Positions 55,266 through 64,000 of a stretch of 64,000 nt of DNA are shown in pieces. Both the position numbers and the translations under genes were made by a program. The notes under the pieces are model-generated. The model had not been told where the DNA came from. It made no database searches and saw only the letters and a program-made list of their open reading frames with translations. Origin of the DNA: Neoceratodus forsteri (taxonomy: Eukaryota; Chordata; Ceratodontiformes; Ceratodontidae); the NCBI GenBank assembly GCA_016271365.2, contig CM028129.1, positions 461,542,501 through 461,606,500 of the forward strand. Direction: 5' to 3'. Numbering within the stretch: the stretch's first letter is position 1; each line of letters begins with the position of its first letter.

Positions 55266-56924
55266 CAAGGCTCCAATTGTTCTGTGGCAATTTGGGTCTA
55301 AATTCTGTGGCAAGTCTTCTTGTTGCCATACAGCTTCTGCGGCATTAGTTTCCTATTTCTGCTGAAATTCTATGGTGCCAGTTGGGGGCTTTTGGTAGCT
55401 GTCAGCAACCCCCTCCCCTCAAGCACCCAGGTAGGGAATACATGTTAGTTTGGGGGCTGGTCAGAGAAGGTTGTCAATTAACTCCTGAGTTCTTAGTATT
55501 AGAAAGCAAAAACTCAACCCCATCCATCTCAGCCCCACCACCCATCCCACCCCAGCCTGAAAGTCCCACAGGCTACTACATTTGAATGAGTAATATTTTT
55601 ATTGGCTACCATACTGCACAGTGATCCTCATCCTTCTCATTTTACCACTAAGCCAGAATGCCAGTTTTTCATTCCTGTAATGCTTTGTGTGGCTGTACTC
55701 AAAGCATTTCTGGGACAAGAAACCAGAATTTGGGCCTGGCGGTGAAATTAGAAGGATGAGGACTGCTGCACAGTATGGAACCTGATAAAAATATTTTTAC
55801 CTCAAATAAAGGGACTCAAGGAGGTCCCCCAGGGTGGAGTTGGGAGGGTAGTGGGGCTGAGCTGGATGGTGGAGGATTTACCTGTTCAGGTTTTTAAGGT
55901 AAAGCCCTAGCAGATGAATTAAAGGGCAGGGGCTGTTCCAAAATGATTTTCAGATTTTTGTTTTTAAATTCCACAGAATTCCAAAAAGCATTCTGCAGAA
56001 TTTAATATAATGAATAGTTTTCTGGGGTTTATATGATCCATGGAATAATTTTCTTTGGTCAATGTCAATGTAAACTGAAGATTTGTTTTACTCACTGTTC
56101 AATTTTCTTTTATTTATTATGCTTTATCTCCTCATCCGTCGGCCCCCATCATAGCCCCACCACACACCCCAGGACATAGCTCACTCCAAAACACCCCCGG
56201 CTTACCCCCTGGGTGGGTCTGCTAGGGGCCCCTACCCCCAGAGACTAAATTGTAGAAAGGGAACAAATGTCTGGATGGTGGCATGGGGTCTGCAGCATGG
56301 GGGCGGACATCATCATGCAGTGGCAGAATCTCCATTTTCCAGTTTTCTCTCCAGGAGGTGTGTCATGCAATGATGTTGGGTGGCATGCTGAACATCTGAC
56401 AGGCCTCCCAAATGTAGTCAAGTCCCAGCTGTTGTACCCCAGGCTGCCACAAGGAGTTACACGAACAGTGGTGACTTTTTTGCTCTCCTCGTATGGATGC
56501 TCAATCTTCCTCCCCCTGGACAGCCCTCCAACTTCCCAGGTTCATTCTCGAACCCAGTCATTGGCATCGAGAACAGTAGTGGTACCGCTACACCAGTGGG
56601 CCAGCTAAATACAGACTCTTTGGTACAAACTACAGAACAGTATTCTGCATTTCATGTAAACTGCAGAATAATATTCCTCAGTTCATGTAAACTGTGGAAT
56701 ATAAACCACAAAATAATATTCCACAGCTTATGCAAACTGAAGAATAATATTCAGCAGTTCATGTAAACCACAGAATAATATTCCACAGATCATGTAAACC
56801 TTAGAATAATATTCCACAGTTCATGCAAACCGTGGAATAATATTCTGCATTTTTTTATCGCAGTGTACATTGAATTCTGCAGCAATTTCCGTGGCCACGG
56901 AATTGCAGAAAAATTGGGGCCTTG
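55266..56924. mobile_element. Non-autonomous hAT element, 1659 bp, second copy of the 11.6-kb family
   Basis: An exact 8-bp duplication GTAGTAGT lies at 55258-55265 and 56925-56932. The ends are CAAGGCTCCAATTGTTCTG and, reversed, CAAGGCCCCAATTTTTCTG. TTCTGTGGC/TTCTGCGGC subterminal words match those of 11551-13146. There is no transposase. The interior contains a 35-bp minisatellite (56626-56855). The target itself is a short GTAGTAGT-bearing tandem repeat, so the duplication could partly reflect the repeat, though the termini also agree. Confidence 0.85.
56626..56855. repeat. 35-bp minisatellite in the hAT element
   Basis: About six to seven units of the form AATAATATTCCACAG TTCATGTAAACYRYRG occur with substitutions. 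Each unit contains the ATTCTGCAG/ATTCCACAG word typical of the subterminal region. Confidence 0.8.
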
Positions 56925-56932
56925 GTAGTAGT

Positions 56933-57690
56933 CGTGACTTGTGAAGACAAAAAGTGATAGTAGTAGTAGTACTATGCAGTACCCTAACATCCAGATCAAA
57001 TAGTGGTACCAGGCACCACCAAGTAAGTTTGTGACATGAAATGCAGTTGCTTGCTGTATTTGGACTCTGAACCCACTGATGTTACTTTTTTCTATTTTGT
57101 GCTGTTCATGTGATCATTCATGTTATAGTGGTCTATTCACAAAAGATTTTCACCACAGGCACACATTCGTGAGGGTTTTGTGTATAGGGCCTGCTCAGAG
57201 TAGTCAGTGTATGTTTTATTCAGGTATCATATTTGAAATTAAAGTGAGGAATGTTTACTTTGAGAAATGTGAGGCGCTCAGCATTTTCTGGTGTCAGACA
57301 GGATCATGTCTCAGTAATGACGCTACCAGCTACCAGTACTGAACAATCGTTCTGAACAGATGCTAGTCAGAGGATAATTCATGAACTTTATTGCAATATT
57401 TAGTGAAGCAGACCACATATTTTGTTTTGATTTCCAGTATTGCAAAGGATCATCATTCCAGCTCATATTGGGCTCTGCCAGGTACATTTCAACAATGGTC
57501 TGTGCTGAGGCTGTTACAAGAGGCAGATGAAGAAAATGTTACAATTACTATACATCTTCTCAATGACTCCAGATACATGAAGCTGAACCAAGTGACTGTG
57601 GGACAGTGCTATGCTTGGCTGTTGGTAAAGAAGAAGATGATTTAGCTGCAGTGGCTGAGGAGGAAGAGGGAGAAAATGCTGAAACAGTAG
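56933..57690. other. No clear gene
   Basis: Plus-strand frames at 57391-57645 and 57606-57884 are mirrors of the minus-strand hAT coding region or chance. I see no other feature. Confidence 0.4.
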
Positions 57691-57699
57691 AGGATGGGC

Positions 57700-59400
57700 C
57701 ACCTGATGCTGTGCTATGTCATGAGGAGGGTTCTGAATGTGGTGCTGCCGTTGTACTCTGTTCCGTGACAACACGCACTTTGTCAATTATTTCTTGTTTG
57801 TTTATCTCAAAACAAGTGTCATCATCATCTCTCAATAGTTTCTTAGATTTGTATTGTGGATCCAAGATTGTTGCTTTAATGTAGTACTCAGAATGAAGCA
57901 TTTTACAGTCTGTCTTTTTCTTCAACTTTTTTGATCATAGGTCTTGTTAGATCTTGTTGTATTCTGGAGGCCAACCTGCATGTGTCAGTAGCACCACTGG
58001 CAGCCTGTGTGATCATGGAACTGTCTTGCTTCTCTAACTTTTCCCTAACCAGATTCAATCTGAATTTTTATTAGTGGTATCACCTGGCTGAGAGTTGTTG
58101 TGTTTGCACTAACCTCCTTGGTGCTTTCCTCAAATGGCTGAAGCAGGAAAATTAGAAACTCCAGCATGGCCCACTGTGGTGGAGTAATACAGATGTTTGC
58201 ATCACCAATTTTATTTTCCAAGGTGTATTGCCTGACAGCTTTCTTTTGTTCCAGCAGCCTTTGGAACATATAAAAGGTTGAATGAATTCCATGAAGTAGA
58301 AATGTCTTGGATCAGTTTGTGCAAAGGTAAACTTCTGCTCCTGCTGTATTTTTTTAAACCAGTGATGGGCTTTGCTTGAGTGACTGAAATGATTGCATAT
58401 TCTTTTAGCAGTGCTAATGAGAGCCTTAACCTCGTAGTCATCATCGAGAAAACCATGAACTATTAAATGTAAGTAATGTGCAAAGCAGCGGATGCAAACA
58501 AAGACCCACTCCTCCAAGGCCTTCCTTATGTTTGGATCCATTATCTGCAACTATAAAACCAACTGACAGTTCCTGTGAAGTGAGCCATTGCTGTTCTGGT
58601 TGTTGGAGCTCTTCACTGATGTTGTATGAGATATGTTCAGATGGAAAATAAAACATTCTTAGAACAGCAAACTGCGATGCTTCACTGTCCCCAGTCCCAC
58701 TTGAATGATCGAAACATGCCCAATGTACCATGACAGACATGAAGGGTTCAGGCTGACAGCTTGTCCAGATATCTGTTGTGAGATGCATCACCCTCCCAAT
58801 AGCATTATACAAAACGTGTCTTAATTTTTTTACATACAACATCGTAAAGATCTGGAATCCCTGCTGTTGAGAAGTATTTCCATGATGGTATACTATGGCA
58901 AGGCTCGAGGTACTCAAGCAGCCACCTAAATCCTATATGTTCAACCATGTTATACAATAGTAAATCAAGAGCTATCATTTCAGAAATTGTTGTGGTTATT
59001 GTAACAGCAACAGGGTGAGTTGGGGCATATTTGGCTTTATGCTCATATGTTTCTGAAATGGTAAGCTGTCTCCCTGAAGGAGGAGGGCTTCTGAACACAT
59101 GGTCACTTTCAGTAACAGTAGGAGGGGTCTTTTGAATGGGAGGAAGTGTGGTGGAGGTGTTTCAGTTGTGCTGCGGGGGCTGCCACTGCTTTAATCTATG
59201 GGAGTTACCCCTAAATATAGTGCGCTATCACTGTCACTTTCTTTATGTGACTCACAACTGGAGTTCTCAGTAATGTTATGACATCTGTCTAGGTGCCTTT
59301 TCAGTACTGAAGTTCCCAATGCTCCTTTCTTTTTACCCCTGCTGATTGGTCATTTATAAATAGTGCATGTTGCTACCAACTCATTGGAAGCGCTAATGGA
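57700..59400 (-). pseudogene. BED-type hAT transposase, decayed
   Basis: Reading down from 59400, a degenerate BED zinc finger (ATCTIYK, then GTSVLKRHLDRCH, about 59355-59275) precedes the transposase. Visible blocks are ERQ-like N-terminal text, RVMHLTTDIWTS with the first catalytic Asp near 58772, FIVADNGSKH with the second Asp near 58544, CIRCFAHYLHLIVHGFL near 58490 (the Cys-x2-His box of the hAT insertion region), AMLEFLIFLLQPFEESTKEV near 58160, and YYIKATILDPQYK near 57870 (C-terminal dimer region). This resembles the ZBED-related hAT family. Frame changes and stops (frames at 59098-58805, 58917-58441, 58550-58152, 58269-58045, 57925-57719) show it is inactive. Confidence 0.85.
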
Positions 59401-59531
59401 GAAGTATGATCAAACCAAAGATGATATATTTTTTAGTTTTTTTTTTCCAGGAAGGCATGACACCTCAGCTACCTTTTCCGGGCCCCTCCCCCCTGGATTT
59501 TTCTTGTGCTTGTTCCTCTTGTAGTTTATCC

Positions 59532-59987
59532 CTACTCCCCCCTCCACAACCAAAACATTTCTGCCTGTTTCTTCCTCATCTGCAGTTTCAAGCCCCTCAA
59601 GTAAACCTTGTGCTGCCTGATCATTCTCTTCATCTTTATTTTTGTTACCCTCTTTGGGTTTAACCTCAAAAGAATCAGATTATGGTGAAAGACTGGCAGT
59701 AGCATAGTATGCAATTCTTTCATACTATTGGGTGCCTCTGCAGGTGGTACCAACCACACCTTTAGTTCTTTTAACTACATAACATTTTATTTTACTTGGG
59801 ACTGATGATGATCCAAGACATTCACCTTTTTGGATTCAAGCATTTGCTTGGAAGATGAAACCTTAGACATGGTAAAATCACTTTTTGTGGTTTGATATTG
59901 TTTTCCCTTTTCAGGCTGATTGCTATCTTTTGCAGTGCCATTGCCTACCTGAAAAATAGAATGTACCTCATCAACACTTTGATCCAT
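59532..59987 (-). pseudogene. Possible N-terminal extension of the hAT gene
   Basis: Frame 59987-59787 starts MDQSVDEVHSIFQVGNGT and is lysine/serine-rich. Frame 59759-59532 is basic (KRVTKIKMKRMIRQHK). Both lie directly upstream of the BED finger on the same strand. They could be the transposase N-terminus, but no domain is recognisable. 60000-60189 has nothing definable. Confidence 0.35.
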
Positions 59988-60189
59988 TTTTTCTTACTAT
60001 TCTAACCTGTAAAAAAAGATCCCTCTAACTAATGTGATGTGATTCTGATGGCTTGCACCTACAGGCCAGGGACAGATTTACTGTCATGACTCATGACTGT
60101 ACACAGAACACCGACAGCACAGCAGCCCACCACCGCTTTCTTCCTAGATTACCTGACTGACTCCTACAGTACAATTAGTTACTGTTAAG

Positions 60190-61590
60190 TAACTACCTCC
60201 AAGGCAGAACACAGCTGACAAAATTCAACAAGGTCCTCTCTGACCCCAATCCAGTGACCTCTGGTGTCCCACAGGGATCAGGTTTGGGGCCTCTTCTCTT
60301 CTCAGCATTTAACAACCTCCCTGCTGCTGCTTCCAACTGTAGTGCCACCTTTTATGCTGATGATCTTGTCATCCTTGCACACTCCCGTAACATTGGGGTT
60401 CTCAACCTTCAGCTGAGTGAGGCCTTTAAGAATATTCAATCCTCAGTAACATCTCACAAGCTGGTCCTCAATCTAAAGAAAACTCAGGCCATACTTTTTG
60501 GGGTAGCTGCCAAGATCAAGGCTTCCCCCATCCCTCTGCATGTCAGTGGTATTGATGGCTCTCCCCTCCTAACCTCAGTCTCAATAAAATACCTGGGTGT
60601 GACACTTGATCCCCAACTCGACATGGGGTGTCACATCCTGAATGTTTGCAGAGCCGTAAACAGCAAACTGGGTCTTGCCTACAGGGCAAAGAATGATTTG
60701 ACATCTGCAGCTCGCTTGATGCTGGCCAGAGGTGTGCTACTCCCCTCACTTAGCTATGGCATTCCCCTGTTCACTAGCACATCCAAGGTGCACCTTGCTC
60801 GATGGTATATGACCTACAACAATATCTGTCACTTTGCCCTGGCAACCCCATGTCTCACCCACCATTGTAAATTATATGGCACACTGGACTGGCTTTCCCC
60901 AGCCAATCACTTGAAATACAGATTAGGCTGCTTCGTAGGAAAGATACTCAGAACCAGAATCCCTCTAGGGCTGGTGCTGCTCCTCAAGCCTGTTGAAACC
61001 TCCTCCTACTCCCTCAGGTCTCTAAGTACTGGGGTGCTCAAAGTTCCTTATACTCTAACCCTAATGGGGAGAGGGACTTTGCTATGTGTGCTCTGAGACT
61101 ATGGAACTCCCTTCCAAACCACATCAGAGCCTCCCCCTCCCACCAGAGTCTCCAGAATTCCCTGTGGGGGCATCTGAAACTGTCCTCGGTGTGTAGGTTT
61201 CCTAAACCACCTTAAACATATCTCCAAATTAGTCTTATCCTACCCACTGCCCACTGTCCTTTTAACTTTGGGAAGTATGTGACTGCTTGCTGCCTGCTTA
61301 TGAAGTATGTGGCCCTAAAAAAAGGGTCACACAAGCAATGTAATCGCCATCGAATGTCTTAGTCTATTTATTCTGTATGTACAGTATATGTACCTATTAC
61401 TGTGCACTGTAGACTATCTATGTTAATCTAGCTCTCCTGTAACTATGAAAACACTGCCCCTCTTGTTGTTATGTACTTTGTATGAACCTGTTATTTTTCA
61501 CTGTACTCTCCTGGGTTGTACCTGAAAATAGGCATACAGCTTGTCTAGTGTACCTATCTGGTCAACAAAAGCTAAATAAATAAGTGATCA
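60190..61590 (+). mobile_element. 5'-truncated LINE with intact YADD reverse transcriptase segment
   Basis: The frame 60254-61096 (280 residues, open further upstream from about 60203 as NYLQGRTQLTKFNK) has SGVPQGSGLGPLLFSAF, TFYADDLVILAH with both Asp at 60359-60364, then LNLKKTQAILFG, SIKYLGVTLDPQLDMGCHI and the thumb GVLLPSLSYGIPLF. This is a LINE reverse transcriptase of the Jockey-type group, clade unassigned. Palm N-terminus and endonuclease are missing by 5' truncation. The C-terminal end is out of frame near 61085. The 3' UTR runs to AAAGCTAAATAAATAAGTG at about 61590. It is among the best-preserved coding segments of the window. Confidence 0.8.
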
Positions 61591-61974
61591 AATTCATCAA
61601 CTGCTAAGTGAGCCTCAGAATTTGAATTGGAGATGGTGCATAGTAGCACGCAGCACATTCCTACACTGGGGGTTGGTTAATGCTTATACATAATGTAACA
61701 TGATATACTATAAAATTAATGATAATAAGGCTGAATAATGGGGACTGAGTGATGATGATGATGATGATGACACTTGTGTACAGTAGTTGTACTTTACTTG
61801 TGTTGTAGTGTAAACAGCCTGCTATGAGTCACAAAGTCAGATTATTCCCAGGCCACCCACAGCTAGCAGCAAAGGTGTATCAACTTGTATGTTGTTTGTT
61901 GGAACAGTATTTTTCTTTTAATACATGAAATCATGAATGAACATTTACAAGTGATCATGATTCAGGGCTAGGTA
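61591..61974. other. No clear feature except a (GAT)n tract
   Basis: A GAT microsatellite lies at about 61750-61770. The rest is unassigned. Confidence 0.5.
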
Positions 61975-64000
61975 GCACAAGCCAAAGATTTATTTTGCCA
62001 GCCTGTTCCCCTTGCCCTGTACACACAGCAACACTGAAGCCAGGAAAAAAAAATGATATGGGATTTTTGGGGCTGTTAGATTTCTCGTGGGCCCTAGGGT
62101 GGGAAAAAGTGGGGGTTTCAACTTTCGAGGAACTTCTGTGAAAATCTGAAATCTTTCACGGACGTTTCCACACTTCTACTTGTGGCGGAGCAGAAAACTG
62201 CCATGAAATGTCACCCTGTTCTCCTCAAAATAAAATAAGCCCTGGTGGCTAGTGGTTTGTCCCCCCACCTGCCCCACATTAAAAAAAAAATTCCCTGGTG
62301 GTTAGCAGTCCCTCCCGCAGTGAATCACCTGCCCGACCCGAAAAATAATACCCTGGTTGTTGAATCCCTTCCCCAACCCCATCACCTGCCCAACAAATGC
62401 TGACAAATGCCCTGGTGGCTAGTAGTCCCTCCTCTCCACCCAGTCACCTGCCCATAGTGTCTGGTAACCCCCCCCCATCCATATCTCCATCGATAGTCTG
62501 ACAAATTACTGTTCTGCATGTGTTTAAACAATTCCCTGTTGGTCTAGTGGTTTCAACCCTCCTCCCATCCCCAATCCCCAGTGCCTGAATAAATATTTAA
62601 TTACCTGGTGGTCTAGTCTCCCCACCCCTCCACCCAACAGGTGTCCCACCATTCTGATCCCACCCCATTCTGAAACTGCCCAGTGCCGCTGCTCTCCTCT
62701 TTCCCGTGGCTGGCCCTCTCATTGAGTTGTCAATGAATGAGTGCATTCCTGTACAAGGACTCACTCATTCATTGACAGCTCAGTGGGTGGGCTGGCTGTG
62801 GTAGAGAGAGGAGGGTCATGCCAGACTGCCTGCTGGGGTTCGGGATGGGGGTGGGTACAGGGTGATGGGACACCTGCTGGGGTGGTGGTGGGGGGCACTA
62901 TACCACCAGGTAATTAAATATTTATTCAGGGACAGGGGATCGGGAATGTGGAGGAGGGGTTGAAATCACTAGAACACCAGGGAATTTTTTTAAACACATG
63001 CAAAACAGTAATTTCTCAGACTATGGATGGAGATAAGGATTGGGGGGTTACTGGACACTATGGGCAGGTGACTGGGTGGAGGGAGGGATCACTAGCCACC
63101 AGGGCATTTGTCGGCATTTGTTGGGTAGGTGATGGGTTGGAGGGAGTGGTGCAACAACCAAGGGTATTTTTGTTATGGGTTGGGTGGGTGATCCAGTAGG
63201 GTGAGGGAGAACACTAGCCACCAGGGATATTTTGTTTAAATGTGGGGCAGATTGGGGAAGGGACCACTAGCCACCAAGGCTGTTTTTGGAGAATTGGGTT
63301 GGGACATCCCACAGGTAATTGCAGGCAGAATTTCTGTGAAGGTTCAGAAATGGATTTTTGAACTTTCATGGAAGCAAAAGTCAGACTTTTGCTTGAATTA
63401 CGCATGTTAATTTTTTTTTGCACATGGCTAGTGGGCCTCCCTGCAGTCTCTCTCTCTCTCTGCCCTCTGGACAGCACAAGTCAAAGATTTATTTTGCCAG
63501 CCTGCTGCCCTTTGCACTGTACATATAGCTACACTGAAGCCAGGAAAAAAAAATTATATTTGGGATTTCTGGGACTGTTGAATTTTTCGTGGGCCCCCCT
63601 GCAGTCCCTCTATCTCTCCTCTCTGGATGGCACAAGTCGAAGATTTATTTTGCCAGCCTCCTGCCCTTGCCCTGTACATACAGCCACACTGAAGCCAGGA
63701 AAAAAAAACTTTCATTTGGGATTTTCTGTAACTGTGACATTTCTCTTGGGCCCCCAGTAGTCTCTTCCTTGTTCCTCTGGATCTGGAATGGCACAAGTCA
63801 AAGGTTTTGTCAGCCTGCCCTCCCTTGCTCATGTATACAGCTACATTGTCTGAGGCCAAGAAAAGAAAAAAACTTTCATTTGGGATTTCCTGTAACTGTA
63901 AAATTTCTCTTGGGTCCCCAGTAGTCTCACCCTTTCTCCTCTGGATCTGGATTTGGAATGGCACGAGTCAAAGATTTTGCCAGCCTGCCCTCCCTTGCTC
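61975..64000 (+). repeat. Tandem array, about 156-170 bp units, split by a foldback element
   Basis: Units start near 61975, 63474, 63630, 63791 and 63961 with GCACAAGTCAAAGATTTATT, then TTGCCAGCCTG, a CTGAAGCCAGGAAAAAAAA block, TTTGGGATTT and CTCGTGGGCCC. The first unit is interrupted at about 62095 by the foldback element and resumes at 63431. The array continues past the window end. Short frames across it on both strands are repeat-driven. Confidence 0.85.
62095..63430. mobile_element. 1.3-kb foldback (hAT-like) element
   Basis: It is flanked by GTGGGCCC (62087-62094) and GTGGGCCT (63431-63438), an 8-bp duplication with one mismatch. The ends are TAGGGTGGGAAAAAG and, reversed, TAGCCATGTGCAAAAAAA. 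The centre is a clean hairpin: 62723-62743 (TGAGTTGTCAATGAATGAG..) with 62762-62782. The arms pair outward through GGTGTCCCACCATTCTGATC with GGTGATGGGACACC, TTAAATATTTATTCAGG-type text, and TGTTCTGCATGTGTTTAAAC with AACACATGCAAAACAG. They are built from repeated CCCTGGTGGCTAGT units. There is no protein. Confidence 0.8.

Noticed and set aside
63554..63964. Frames of 111-136 residues at the window end
   Set aside because: Both strands are open across a tandem array of about 160-bp units; the residues repeat with the unit, so this is not a protein.
1..64000. Host protein-coding exons, tRNA or rRNA genes
   Set aside because: No frame outside transposons shows a recognisable host family, and no tRNA or rRNA sequence was seen. 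Short host exons cannot be excluded without a search.

Overview
This window is vertebrate repeat DNA. I find no host gene, rRNA or tRNA, and almost every recognisable protein segment belongs to a transposable element. The element mix is CR1/L2-type LINEs with esterase ORF1s, an L1-type ORF1, a Penelope-like element with a hammerhead-like motif, a Gmr1-type Ty3/Gypsy element, TTAA-flanked T2/Kolobok-like DNA, several hAT families with 8-bp target duplications, and MIR-like SINEs. That mix fits a large, repeat-rich non-mammalian vertebrate genome. An amphibian (for example a caecilian or frog) or a lungfish is my best guess, but the species is not determinable from the sequence.

Layout. 0.3-4.4 kb: a GC-richer hAT-like element split by a TTAA-flanked element with long inverted ends, which itself holds a SINE, a palindromic MITE and a LINE tail. 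4.4-10.4 kb: two decayed minus-strand LINEs, one cut by a perfect 204-bp hAT MITE. 11.4-13.2 kb: a MIR-like SINE interrupted by a 1596-bp non-autonomous hAT element with an exact 8-bp duplication. 13.3-19.2 kb: a nearly full-length plus-strand CR1/L2-type LINE (LINE-A). 19.75-28.5 kb: another GC-rich element split by a 6.9-kb LTR retrotransposon. 30.0-36.3 kb: a Penelope-like element broken by LINE-B (31.6-35.7 kb) and by a short LINE tail. 36.3-45.5 kb: tandem and dispersed repeats, including a roughly 300-bp satellite of hairpin-forming units that two LINEs have invaded. 46.7-47.8 kb: an L1-type ORF1. 48.8-54.1 kb: foldback elements and palindromes. 55.3-60 kb: a second copy of the 1.6-kb hAT family, then a decayed minus-strand BED/hAT transposase. 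60.2-61.6 kb: a 5'-truncated LINE. 62.0-64.0 kb: a tandem array split by a 1.3-kb foldback element.

The LTR retrotransposon at 20513-27455 is the most notable system. Its pol order is protease, integrase, reverse transcriptase, RNase H, with integrase before reverse transcriptase. Its capsid carries a SCAN-like segment. Both features mark the Gmr1 branch of Ty3/Gypsy, the lineage proposed as the source of vertebrate SCAN domains. The copy is dead: it has stops, frameshifts, a 331-bp insertion in reverse transcriptase, and YMND in place of YxDD. Nothing here appears to be an intact, mobile element. The value of the window lies in its nesting order, its target-site duplications and its hairpin-based repeat families.
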